Below are positions 1 to 8,900 of a DNA stretch of 16,151 bases, piece by piece. The stretch spans positions 1 to 16,151 of the forward strand of contig CAZIVO010000087.1 in assembly GCA_964542765.1 (NCBI GenBank), given 5' to 3'. Below the pieces are notes generated by a model, which saw only the letters and a list, made by a program, of their open reading frames with translations, ran no database searches and was not told the DNA's origin. Each line of letters opens with the position of its first letter. The first letter of the stretch is position 1. The stretch is from CAZIVO01 sp964542765 (GTDB lineage Bacteria; Planctomycetota; UBA1135; UBA2386). The position numbers and the translations under genes were made by a program.

Positions 1-387
1 GATCTGGTACGCGCCAAGGCCAATGCCGAAGATAGTATCGTCAGCTATCCTGATCTCGGCTGCATGGTCGGACTGTTCGCCTACAACCCACCGGCCTGCA
101 TCGAGGCCCTCAAGAGTGCCGACAAACTCGGCAAGATCAAACTGGTCGCTTTCGATGAGGACAATGTCACCCTGCAGGGCATCCTCGATGGCCATATCCA
201 CGGCACCGTCGTGCAAAACCCCTACGAGTATGGACGTGTTTCGGTACGTATCCTCACCGGGCTAGCGCGTGGCGACCAATCCGTCTTGCCCGAAGGAGGA
301 TTCCTCGACATCGCCGCTCGCCAGATTCGCAAAGACAACTGCCAGTCCTTCTGGAACGACAAGAAGCAGAAACTAGGTGGCAAGTGA
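1..387 (+). CDS. Sugar-type ABC transporter substrate-binding protein, C-terminal part (partial)
   Basis: The frame is open from the first base, so this is the last 128 residues of a protein that begins outside the window. The visible part matches the C-terminal lobe of ribose/galactose-type periplasmic binding proteins (Peripla_BP_4 family). A segment running from a 'KLVAFDEDN' strand through 'ILDGHIHGTVVQNPYEYG' to 'SVRILTGLARGD' is the usual hinge and second-lobe ending of this family, which delivers sugars or polyols to the membrane permease. The stop overlaps the GTG start of the ATPase gene (gtga), so the two are translationally coupled. The signal peptide and most ligand-contacting residues are outside the window, so the substrate cannot be read. 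Family assignment is firm; ligand is unknown. Confidence 0.88.
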   Translation, partial: DLVRAKANAEDSIVSYPDLGCMVGLFAYNPPACIEALKSADKLGKIKLVAFDEDNVTLQGILDGHIHGTVVQNPYEYGRVSVRILTGLARGDQSVLPEGGFLDIAARQIRKDNCQSFWNDKKQKLGGK

Positions 388-1892
388 GGTCTTCGCCGGG
401 CGGCACACCGGTCCTGGAAGCCCGCGCAATCTCGAAGTCCTTCCCCGGAGTGCGCGCCCTCGATGAGGTAAGCCTGGCCTTGATGCCCGGTGAAATCCTC
501 GCTGTCTGCGGCGAGAACGGTGCCGGCAAAAGCACCCTGATGAACTGCCTGTCGGGTATTCAACAACCCGACTCGGGCGAAATCATCCTCGACGGCGAAC
601 CGGTGGCGATCGGGTCCACACGCGAAGCCATGGATCTGGGTATCGCACTGATCCATCAGGAACTCAATCTCGCCGACAATCTCGACGCCAGCGCCAATAT
701 TTTTCTCGGCCGAGAACCCCACCGTCACGGCCTGATCGACCGCCGCCGCATCCAATCCGAGGCCGCTTCGATGCTCGATATCGTCGGTGCCGATTTCGGA
801 TCCGAACGACTCGTTGCAACGCTACGAGTGGGTGAACAACAACTGGTAGAGATCGCCAAGGCACTGTCGCTCGATGCACGCATCCTGATCATGGATGAAC
901 CGACCTCAAGCCTCTCGGATCACGAAGCATCACGACTCTTCGATGTGATGCGAGATCTGACGGGCAAGGGAGTCAGCATCGTCTACATCTCTCACCGACT
1001 GGGCGAAATAGAGCAGATAGCCGATCGCGTCATGGTGATGCGTGACGGCCGCAACAGCGGAGAACTTCCGGCAGAAGAAATCGCCCACAAGTCCATCGTC
1101 CAACTCATGGTAGGCCGCGACATCACTCCCACCACCACGCGACCCTGCCACGCAACCGAGGAGGTAGCACTGGAAGCCCTGGGACTGGTCGTGCCCGAAC
1201 ACCCCGACATCCCGTTGAATTTCCGTGTCCGTCGCGGCGAAATCCTCGGCATAGCTGGTCTGGTTGGAGCCGGACGTTCCGAACTGATGCGTGTACTCTT
1301 CGGACTGCAACCGGCTCTGGCCGGCAGTCTTCGCCTCAGCGGTTCGGAGGTGTCGATCGGCCATCCTCGCGATGCCATCGATGCGGGAATGGCACTCGTC
1401 CCCGAAGACCGCAAGATGCAAGGGCTCTTCCTGGAGATGGCCATCCACGAGAACATCTCCGTGGCCTCGTTGCACCGGCGTGCCAGATCCGGCCTGGTCG
1501 ACGACCGGAATGAAGCGAAACTCGCTCAAAAGATGATCGACAAGCTGGCCATCGCCACGACAGGATCGGCACAAATCGCACAGTTGCTGTCGGGCGGCAA
1601 CCAGCAAAAAGTCGTGCTGGCGCGCTGGCTGGCCTTGCAACCGCGGTATCTCCTCCTCGACGAACCGACCCGCGGTGTCGATGTCGGCGCACGGCAAGAG
1701 ATCTATGAGTTGATCGTCCGACTGGCCGCGAGCGGGGTCGCCGTTCTCTTCGCCTCGAGCGAGATGGAAGAACTGTTGCGCTTGTCCGACCGGGTGCTGA
1801 TCCTGCACGATGGCCGCATCGCCGGCGAGTTGACGAGGGAAGATTTGAGCGAGGAAGCCATCATGCAGATCGCGACAGGAGGACAGCGATGA
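384..1892 (+). CDS. Sugar ABC transporter ATP-binding protein (RbsA/MglA type, two nucleotide-binding domains)
   Basis: This 502-residue protein has the duplicated ATPase layout and normal length of RbsA/MglA/XylG proteins, which power uptake of monosaccharides and polyols. Domain 1 has Walker A GENGAGKST (43-51), a Q-loop near 92, a shortened signature LRVGEQQ (147-153), Walker B ILIMDEP (167-173) and an H-loop SH (203-204). Domain 2 has the family's degenerate Walker A GLVGAGRSE (292-300), signature LSGGNQQK (402-409) and Walker B LLLDEPTRGVDVG (423-435). A degenerate second Walker A is normal here, so domain 1 is the main hydrolytic site. The GTG start overlaps the binding-protein stop by 4 bases, and the stop overlaps the permease ATG in the same way, which implies coupled translation of all three transporter parts. 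The specific sugar is not determinable. Confidence 0.95.
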   Translation: MRSSPGGTPVLEARAISKSFPGVRALDEVSLALMPGEILAVCGENGAGKSTLMNCLSGIQQPDSGEIILDGEPVAIGSTREAMDLGIALIHQELNLADNLDASANIFLGREPHRHGLIDRRRIQSEAASMLDIVGADFGSERLVATLRVGEQQLVEIAKALSLDARILIMDEPTSSLSDHEASRLFDVMRDLTGKGVSIVYISHRLGEIEQIADRVMVMRDGRNSGELPAEEIAHKSIVQLMVGRDITPTTTRPCHATEEVALEALGLVVPEHPDIPLNFRVRRGEILGIAGLVGAGRSELMRVLFGLQPALAGSLRLSGSEVSIGHPRDAIDAGMALVPEDRKMQGLFLEMAIHENISVASLHRRARSGLVDDRNEAKLAQKMIDKLAIATTGSAQIAQLLSGGNQQKVVLARWLALQPRYLLLDEPTRGVDVGARQEIYELIVRLAASGVAVLFASSEMEELLRLSDRVLILHDGRIAGELTREDLSEEAIMQIATGGQR

Positions 1893-2836
1893 AGAAAATC
1901 CTTGGCATTCTCGGGCTTTTGATCGTGGTCTGCGGCGTCACCGCCATCCTCAATCCAAACTTCCTGAGCGCCTACAACCTGCAGAACACGCTGCGCTGGA
2001 CCTCGCTGTTCGGGATCATCAGCATCGGCGCTGCCTTCGTCATCATCACCGGCGGAATCGATCTCTCGATCGGGTCAGTTGTGGGTCTGATCGGCTGCCT
2101 GATGCCTTATCTCCTGATGCATCACGGGTGGGGTGTCGGAACAGCTCTTCTGGCAGTCGGCATCATTTCCATTTCCATCGGCCTCGTCCACGGCCTCTTG
2201 ATCACCAAACTCAAGCTGTGGCCCTTCGTTGTGACACTCTGCGGCCTGCTGATCTATCGCGGCATCGCCCGGTGGTTGACCGATGACCAGACGATGACCT
2301 TCGGCAACGACCATCCCGAAATGCGACAGGTCGCGATCGGCAAGTTCCTCGCCCTGCCGGGGCCCTTCTGGATCATGCTGGCCACGGGCCTGCTGGCGGC
2401 CTTTGTCTTGAACAAAACGATCTGGGGCCGCTATCTGTTCGCATTGGGACGCAACGAGAAAGCCGCCCTCTACAGCGGTATCCGCACCGACAGGATGATC
2501 ATCCTCAGCTACGTCGTCTGCTCCTTCCTGGCAGGTCTCGGCGGCGTCCTCTTCGCACTCGATGTCAACTCGGTCGCACCGGCGATGCACGGCAACTTCT
2601 ACGAACTCTACGCCATCGCTGCCGCCGTCCTGGGTGGCTGCAGCCTGCGTGGCGGCGAGGGTTCCATCCTCGGCGTGATCATCGGCGCCGCCGTCATGCG
2701 CGTGCTCTATAACTCGATCAATCTTCTACAGATCCCCACCCAACTCGAATTCGCCATCATCGGCATCGTCATCCTGCTCGGCGTGATCGCCGACGAACTG
2801 GTGAAACGCATCGTCACCGCCCGCCGCGGTGGATAG
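1889..2836 (+). CDS. Sugar ABC transporter permease (RbsC/MglC type)
   Basis: A 315-residue, very hydrophobic inner-membrane protein of the BPD_transp_2 family, the channel subunit partnering the RbsA-type ATPase just upstream. The diagnostic motif GGIDLSIGS (55-63) is present, as are the late glycine-rich segment GGCSLRGGEGSILG and the closing hydrophobic helix followed by a basic tail. About eight to ten hydrophobic segments can be seen, and the length is typical. The ATG overlaps the ATPase stop (atga) and has a strong ribosome-binding site, AGGAGG, 6 bases upstream at 1877-1882. Only one permease gene is present, so the channel is presumably a homodimer. Next downstream is the shikimate-dehydrogenase-like gene, most likely in the same transcript. 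Confidence 0.94.
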   Translation: MKKILGILGLLIVVCGVTAILNPNFLSAYNLQNTLRWTSLFGIISIGAAFVIITGGIDLSIGSVVGLIGCLMPYLLMHHGWGVGTALLAVGIISISIGLVHGLLITKLKLWPFVVTLCGLLIYRGIARWLTDDQTMTFGNDHPEMRQVAIGKFLALPGPFWIMLATGLLAAFVLNKTIWGRYLFALGRNEKAALYSGIRTDRMIILSYVVCSFLAGLGGVLFALDVNSVAPAMHGNFYELYAIAAAVLGGCSLRGGEGSILGVIIGAAVMRVLYNSINLLQIPTQLEFAIIGIVILLGVIADELVKRIVTARRGG

Positions 2837-2838
2837 GA
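2835..2838 (+). promoter_or_regulatory. Ribosome-binding site deciding the start of the oxidoreductase gene
   Basis: AGGA lies 8 bases before the ATG at 2847 and overlaps the permease stop codon. The alternative in-frame GTG at 2829 has no purine-rich sequence in front of it and would add six residues (MDRTLA) that are not part of the family's conserved start. ATG 2847 is therefore preferred. Confidence 0.55.
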
Positions 2839-2846
2839 CCCTGGCC

Positions 2847-3713
2847 ATGAGTAAGACCTGGAACTTCAAGAAGGAACTGTGCGGCTGCTTCGGCAAGCCC
2901 ATCGCCGAGAATCCGACGCAGCACATGATCGAGGCGGCCTTCAGACATCACGGCCTCGACTGGCGTTACATCCAGTTCGAGGTCGGCCCTGACGATCTCG
3001 GCGATGCCATCAAGGGCTTCCGCTCGATGGGCTTCGTCGGCGGCAACTGCACCATCCCCCACAAGGTTGCCGTCATCGAACACCTCGATCGGCTCGGCAC
3101 ATCGGCCGAACTGATGGGCGCGGTCAACTGCATCGTCCGCGATGGCGACGCACTCGTGGGCGAGAACACCGATGGTGTCGGCTTCGTTTCCTCCGTGCAG
3201 GAACTTCGCGACCCGGCCGGCCAGCACGCGGTGATCATCGGCGCCGGCGGCGCCGCGCGCGCCATCGCCGTCGAACTCGCACTCGCCGGCACCACTCGAA
3301 TCACCATCGTCAATCGCACCCCCGAACGCGGCCAGGCTCTGGTTGACCTGCTCAACGACAAGAAACTGACCCGTGCCGAGTTCGTGGCCTGGTCAGGCGA
3401 TTACCAGATTCCGGCCGGGGCAAACATCGTGGTCAACGCCACCTCGATCGGTCTCTTCCCGGACCTCGATGCGCGCATCGCGCTGGACATCGAAACCTTG
3501 CAGCCCGAGATGCTGGTCGCCGATGTGATTCCAAATCCGCCCAACACGCGCTTCGTCCAGGATGCACGCGCACGTGGCTGCACCGTCATCGACGGTCTCG
3601 CCATGCTGGTGGCTCAAGGCGTGGTCGGCTTCAAATACTGGACCAACGTCGATGCTGATCCTGCCGTCATGCGCCGTGCGCTCGAAGAAGTCTTCGGCGA
3701 AAGCGACGCGTGA
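2847..3713 (+). CDS. Shikimate dehydrogenase-family NADP-type oxidoreductase, probably catabolic and not AroE proper
   Basis: A 288-residue protein with the AroE fold. Visible family motifs (from ATG 2847) are NCTIPHK with the catalytic lysine K73, GAVN (91-94), GENTDG with the catalytic aspartate D109, the Rossmann loop GAGGAARA (132-139), NRT (156-158, typical of NADP specificity), NATSIG (197-202) and MLVAQG with Q257. The N-terminal substrate motif differs: AroE has an HSxSP serine pair binding the shikimate carboxylate, whereas this protein reads AENPTQH (20-26) and appears two residues shorter. The usual YNP in the late D-x-x-Y-N-P motif is PNP here. The gene follows the permease stop by 10 bases, so it sits at the end of a sugar-importer operon and not with aromatic amino acid genes. 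I infer oxidation of the imported compound, perhaps a cyclitol, quinate-like acid or sugar acid. Fold certain, substrate uncertain. Confidence 0.82.
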   Translation: MSKTWNFKKELCGCFGKPIAENPTQHMIEAAFRHHGLDWRYIQFEVGPDDLGDAIKGFRSMGFVGGNCTIPHKVAVIEHLDRLGTSAELMGAVNCIVRDGDALVGENTDGVGFVSSVQELRDPAGQHAVIIGAGGAARAIAVELALAGTTRITIVNRTPERGQALVDLLNDKKLTRAEFVAWSGDYQIPAGANIVVNATSIGLFPDLDARIALDIETLQPEMLVADVIPNPPNTRFVQDARARGCTVIDGLAMLVAQGVVGFKYWTNVDADPAVMRRALEEVFGESDA

Positions 3714-3872
3714 GGCCCCATCGCGGCGCCTCGAACCTGACAAAGCAGCACAACAAGAATTCACGGGCCATGACCGATGCAAACTTGCCCACTTGAGTAA
3801 TGAGCGCGAAGCCAGCGGTCGCTACCCTTCTCGAATCGTCTGATCGGCCTCCGGACTCGAGGACGAACCATC
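3714..3872 (+). other. Intergenic region between importer operon and methyltransferase gene
   Basis: These 159 bases hold no convincing gene. Immediately after the oxidoreductase stop, a GAGGC (3712-3716) and GCCTC (3728-3732) pair could form a small hairpin, without a following T-run, so it is at best a weak terminator. The methyltransferase has a plausible Shine-Dalgarno GAGGA about 9 bases before its ATG. I found no clear -35/-10 pair, although the distance suggests the methyltransferase has its own promoter. Confidence 0.3.
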
Positions 3873-4853
3873 ATGACCGAACCGGAAGAAAAGGAGCTCA
3901 TCAACCAGGACCGCGACGAAACCGCCGGGCAATCCGCGGAAGCCCCCCGCTGCCCAGTCTGCTGCAGTGATGACTTCACGCGATGCTTTCGCCAATACGA
4001 GCGAGACTTCGATCGCTGCACCAGCTGCGGATTCGTGAAGATGTCATCGCCTCCGGATCTGGAAGAGCACTATCGCAAAGACCGAAATCACGGTGAGTTG
4101 ATCTACCAGGAGCACGACAAGTTCCTGAAAATCTTCGATAGCATTCTCGCCAAGATCGAAACCGAGATCCCTCCGGGACGCTTCCTCGATGTGGGTTGCA
4201 GCTATGGCAACTCGCTGGTAGCAGCAAGAGACCGCAACTGGCAGGTGACCGGCATCGAACTCTCGAAGCCCGCCGCCGAATACGGGATCAAAGAGCATGG
4301 CCTCGACATCCGAACCGTCCATCTCCATGAGGCCGATCTGGAACCGGGGAGCTTCGACGCGGTGTTGATGCATCACACCCTCGAACACCTTCCATATCCG
4401 GATGTGGTGATGCAGCAGGTCCACGATCTACTCCGCCCGGGAGGGGTCCACTTTCAGGCCCTGCCAAACTATGGAGCCCTGAAACGCCGCATCCTGGGAG
4501 CCCACTGGAGTTACGGCATCACCCCCGATCACCTGGCATACTTCACACCACGCACACTGCGGAGGATGCTCGAGCGATTGGGCTTCGAATACTTGCAGTG
4601 CTCGACACCCAGCATCCGCGAAGACCCGCGCTTCCTGGCCGACTGGATGCGCAAACTCAACCGGACCGAGCGATTCATGGCCAAGCGCGGCAAGCCCGGC
4701 CAAGCCTTCAACACCCAGGAATACCTGGAATACCTCGATGAAAGCCGCTGGGCCCGGTGGCTGTGCACCCGCGCCTGGCCCTCTCGACTCGTGCGCTGGC
4801 TCGGTCTTGGCGAAGAGATCTACATGATGACCCGCAAACCCACCCAAACCTGA
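3873..4853 (+). CDS. Class I SAM-dependent methyltransferase with N-terminal zinc ribbon
   Basis: This 326-residue soluble protein begins with a short acidic leader, then a four-cysteine zinc ribbon (CPVC at 27-30 and CTSC at 49-52). A Methyltransf_23-type Rossmann domain follows: SAM-binding motif I DVGCSYGNS (106-114), an acidic end of strand 2 in GIELS (127-131), motif TLEHL (169-173), LLRPGG (186-191), and the late PDHLAYFTP motif (218-226) typical of this subfamily. Such zinc-ribbon methyltransferases often modify sugars or small molecules in surface polysaccharide or secondary metabolite pathways, but no such genes are next to it. It is convergent with a second, unrelated methyltransferase 70 bases downstream. 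The family is clear; the acceptor substrate is unknown. Confidence 0.88.
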   Translation: MTEPEEKELINQDRDETAGQSAEAPRCPVCCSDDFTRCFRQYERDFDRCTSCGFVKMSSPPDLEEHYRKDRNHGELIYQEHDKFLKIFDSILAKIETEIPPGRFLDVGCSYGNSLVAARDRNWQVTGIELSKPAAEYGIKEHGLDIRTVHLHEADLEPGSFDAVLMHHTLEHLPYPDVVMQQVHDLLRPGGVHFQALPNYGALKRRILGAHWSYGITPDHLAYFTPRTLRRMLERLGFEYLQCSTPSIREDPRFLADWMRKLNRTERFMAKRGKPGQAFNTQEYLEYLDESRWARWLCTRAWPSRLVRWLGLGEEIYMMTRKPTQT

Positions 4854-4858
4854 CCTGC

Positions 4859-4879
4859 ATCGGTCATCAGGGACCGGAT
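4859..4879. terminator. Possible bidirectional hairpin between convergent genes
   Basis: ATCGGTC (4859-4865) can pair with GACCGGAT (4872-4879), with one bulged G and a six-base loop. It lies in the 70-base gap between two convergent genes, where a shared terminator would be expected. There is no T-run on either side, so support is weak. Confidence 0.22.
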
Positions 4880-4923
4880 CACCGCTCTTCCGCCCACCTC
4901 ATGCAAGATGTCTGCCTGCGGAC

Positions 4924-5982
4924 TCAGAGTTCCAGTCGGATCTGGCACCGATCGATCACCTGGCTCGATCCTGATTCAGCAACCGAAACCTCGATCTCCA
5001 CGGGACCCGACACCCCCTCGAGTTCGAGTGGAACACGAAAATCGAGCGAGTCGCTTGCGGGTCGATCAGTCCTGAACGCCCGCGGCTCGAAGGACAAGGA
5101 CTCCTCGATCTTTTGCAGGACGTCGCCACTGGAATCGCGCACCTCGATCGAACCGGTCACTTCCTGCGCCTGTGATGTGCGGTTGAACATCGAGACATTC
5201 ACCTCATCGGGCCATGCAGCCGCCTCGCTCGAAGCCATCGGGACGATCCAGATATCAAACCCCTGCGGCTTCGGATCTTGACTCGTGACCTGAACAGAGA
5301 AACGCCGGGCGCTCTCGAACAAGGCCGTGCAGCCGCCGCCAAACCCCTCTCCCTGATTGGATTCGCGCAGATGTGTCGGGCGAAACTCGTGCTTGGCGAA
5401 CTCCTCGATCAGGGTCTCCGGATTGTTCGGCATCAGCGAGTCCAGATAAAGATGGCTGGCAGAATCTGCCACCCGCTCTTTCCACTGGGTGTAGCCATTC
5501 TCCTCGGAACCCCAGATCACCGAGGCCATGACGATGGTGCCATCGGCGATCTCGCAAAACCGACGAATCGTGTCCCATGGCTCCGGCAAGTGATAGAGGA
5601 TCCCTGACAGCACGATGACATCAAAGGACTCGGTATTGCTGTCAAGCCAACCATCAATCGAAGCGACCGAGAAATCCACCTTCTCGTATCCGAGCACTCC
5701 CTTCACAAACTCCGCCTTCTCGATATTTCGGTCGCGGCAATCGAAAGCAACAACCGAATCAGCGCCACGATCGATCGCTCCGAAACTCCATGCGCCCTCG
5801 TTGCAACCAACATCGAGAACACGCTTGCCAGCAAAGATCTCGCCAAGCGCACCAACATCGATCTTGATATGACCGAGAGACTGACACGGCTCTGCAATAT
5901 CGGTGCACACACCGTTCAAATCGAACAGGTAGTACCAAGGCTGGAGCCGGAGGATCTCGCTACGAATCGTGGGTGTATCCAT
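4924..5982 (-). CDS. CmoB/Methyltransf_9-like methyltransferase with added C-terminal beta-rich region
   Basis: A 352-residue protein. The first about 225 residues form a SAM-dependent methyltransferase of the CmoB-like kind: the lead-in WYYLFDLNGV (16-25), motif I LDVGCNEGAWS (56-66), the acidic strand-2 end in VVAFDCRD (77-84), and LSGILYHLPEP (125-135), which matches the GxLYHL motif of tRNA mo5U34 methyltransferase relatives. CmoB proper uses carboxy-SAM, but I cannot confirm its specificity residues. Residues about 240-352 are alternating hydrophobic/polar and look like an Ig-like beta sandwich, which ordinary CmoB lacks. The ATG lies 10 bases after the stop of the giant copper protein gene, so the two are probably co-transcribed. 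No signal peptide is visible, so it should act in the cytoplasm. Function beyond methyl transfer is unknown. Confidence 0.8.
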   Translation of the reverse strand: MDTPTIRSEILRLQPWYYLFDLNGVCTDIAEPCQSLGHIKIDVGALGEIFAGKRVLDVGCNEGAWSFGAIDRGADSVVAFDCRDRNIEKAEFVKGVLGYEKVDFSVASIDGWLDSNTESFDVIVLSGILYHLPEPWDTIRRFCEIADGTIVMASVIWGSEENGYTQWKERVADSASHLYLDSLMPNNPETLIEEFAKHEFRPTHLRESNQGEGFGGGCTALFESARRFSVQVTSQDPKPQGFDIWIVPMASSEAAAWPDEVNVSMFNRTSQAQEVTGSIEVRDSSGDVLQKIEESLSFEPRAFRTDRPASDSLDFRVPLELEGVSGPVEIEVSVAESGSSQVIDRCQIRLEL

Positions 5983-5992
5983 CAGGCAATGA

Positions 5993-8900
5993 TCAGGCGT
6001 CGACGACGCGCATGACGCCGTTCATCAACTTCCAGTGCAGTGGGAAGGTACAGATGTAAGGATAATCACCGGGCTTGGGCGCGATGAAGTCTAACTCCGC
6101 CTTCTCTCCGGGTTGCAACAACTTGGTGCTCCACAGCACCTTGTTGGTGTCGGGGATGAAGTGCTTATCGAAACCCTTGGGGTCAGCCATCATCTTGTCG
6201 GCAAGCGCTCCGATCGTCTCGAGTGTTCCCGGCGCGCTGATGAGAATATTGTGCGGCATCATGTCCTCGTTGGCGAAGAGGATCTTGACCGGCTTGCCGG
6301 AAACCACGGTGAAGCGCTCCTTGTCGTACTTCATCTTCTCACGAATGGTGCCGATCCGGACAATCTGCAGGTCGAGCTTGGTGAGCGAATCGGTGAGTTT
6401 CTTGCCCTCAGCACGAGGCAACTTCGCCGCCAACCGGCGGCCTAACTCCACCATCTGCTGATATTGCGCCGTGTTGCGCAAGCGATAGGGAGTCTCGGCG
6501 GCGATCGCAGTGAACTCGGCAGCAAGAATCTTCACCTGACCGGTCGGCCAAGTGTCAGTCGACAGGGCCATGGCCGCATCGACGGCCGCATCACGAGCGA
6601 TGCCACGGCGCAAAAGGCCGGCATAATCTGCAAACTTCTCGGCGGAGTGGCCCGGCAAGGACCTCACCGCACGCACCGCGGCCGCCTGCAAGCCATCACC
6701 CGTCGCCACCCCGAGGACATCGGCCGGGATGGCTTGTTTCTTGATGCCCGGACCCTTCCAGGAAACTGACAGGCTATCGGACCCACCACTGTCAAAGTAG
6801 GTCACGACAATCTCGTGGAAACCCGGCTCGAGCACAATCCTGCCGGTCTTCGCCTTGACGCCATGCGCACCATCGTTGTTCACGACGAGCTTGCCATCGA
6901 TATAAAGGCGCGAGCCATCGTCGGAACTGGTGGTGAACTGGTACTTACCCTGACGAGTGATCGAGAGACTGCTGGTGAAACGGAGCGCCACCTTCTCGAT
7001 CGGAGTGCCGGGAATCTTCAAGGTAAAGTCCTCGACGATGTGGCTGGCCCTGGGCTTGAGCTTGGCCAAGGTCTTGATATCGACGTTCTTCGGATTGGGC
7101 ACGAAGACATCGACCTCGACCCCGGCGACTTCCGTCACCTTCGCCTGACCACGCAAAGCCTCGGGCAACTCCAGCATCAGCGGACGGACACGAGCGTAGA
7201 TCTTCTCGGCGACAGCCTTGCGTTTGACACCAGGTACCGCTTCCAGCAAGCTCCGCAAGCTTCGCGCCGACTCACTCGCCCGATCCCACATCGCCTGCGC
7301 GTCAGGATCGAGTTGCAAGAGACCGGCAAAGCCCATCCTCCGCAGAGCGGCATGCTCGGAACCGAAGGCAAGCTCCTCGAGTTGCGGCTTCGCCGCCGCT
7401 TCACTGCTGGCCAGGAGTTCGAGAGCGGCATCGCTGATCTCATCGATGGCGATCGCATCGTCCTCCTCTCCAAGTTTCCTGGCCGCCTTCAGGACCTCGC
7501 GCAGGGGCGTGCTCGAGCGCGTCACTGCCAGTCGGCTCGCTGCCGCCAAGCGCGCCGGCGACGCAATGCCAGCACGCGACAAGATGGCCTGATCGACGGC
7601 CTCGTTCCTGTCCATCTTCAAGAGGTCTGCATTGCTGGCGTTGCGCAGCATGTAAGACTGCATGGCAACGGAAAGCTTGCGACCATCGTTGACGGCCTGC
7701 GAAAGGACCTTGTCCACCGAGAGAGCCCGCCGGGCGTAATCGATCACGTGATCGAGTTCGATGTCGGTGGCGCGTATGGCCGCTTCGGCAACAACTTCGG
7801 CAGCTGCCAGACCATCGAAGTTGACCGCCGCCTTCACCGCCTCGGCACGCACCAACGGTTCTTCATCCCTGGCTGCGGCCAGCACCAAGGAAAGGCCGCC
7901 TTTCACCTTCGTCCCCCAGTGCCCGAGCGTGCGGACCGCCGCCGCCCGTGCCTTCGGATCCACCGAGGTTAGCGCCTTCTTCAGCAATGGAACGTTCACC
8001 ACCCGGTGCTCCTCGTGGACCCACAAGGCCTCCAGCAATGGCTGCGTGTCCGAGGGTCGCGATGGATCAAGGTCGGCGGCGAAAACCTCGGTGGCAGCCA
8101 CCACTTCCTTGGTGTTGCGCCCGCTGAGTTCCCGGCGAGCGCGGTAGCGGGAGCCATTCTCATGGCTCTTCAGGGAGGCCAGAACCTCACCGATCGGCTT
8201 GCCCATCATCTTCGGCGGAGACAGCAACGGTCTGCCGCTGGCGATGACCCGGTAGATCCTGCCATGGCTGTGATCACGATTGGGATCGCGCATGTTGTGC
8301 TGCATGTGACCGATCAGCGGATTCGCCCAATCACTCACGTAGAGCGCGCCATCGCCACCGACCTCGAGGTCGGTCGGGCGAAAATTGGGATCGGACGAGA
8401 CCAGAATCGGTTCGATCTCGACAGCGCTGATGCTCGCGCCGTCGTACTCGAACCGGTGCTGTAGTACGCCGAGGAAGCCGATGGAGTTGCAGATCAGGAA
8501 GTTGCCATCGTTTTTCGCAGGGAAATGGCTGCTGGACAGGATCCCGGTAGCTGGTACCGGACGGACCCGCTTCACGTAAAGCTGCTTGGGAGCCTTGTGG
8601 CCCTTGCCGATATCGATGTAACTGCCCGTCCCACTGGTGCCGTCAGTGGCATACTGGAAACCCCACTGGTCGAAGACATCGCCGTGCGGATTGGGTCCGA
8701 TGGGGAAGTGAAACTCCACCTCGAAGGTCCGCGGATTGAAGCGGTAGACTCCCGATGTTGTCGAGCGAAAGGTGCCGGTCGGAGTTTCCATGTTGGTGAC
8801 ATGAAACACACCACGCGACCAGTGCAGCCAACCGCCGGGACCGAAGGTCAAAGCATTGGCCGTGTGATGCGTGTCAGCGCTGGAAACCCCTTGGAGCATG

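Noticed and set aside
930..1808. 292-codon minus-strand frame inside the ABC ATPase gene
   Set aside because: Opposes a textbook ATPase with every motif in place; no signal of its own.
2829..2846. GTG at 2829 as the start of the oxidoreductase
   Set aside because: No ribosome-binding site in front of it and it overlaps the permease by 8 bases; ATG 2847 has AGGA at a good distance and starts at the conserved region.
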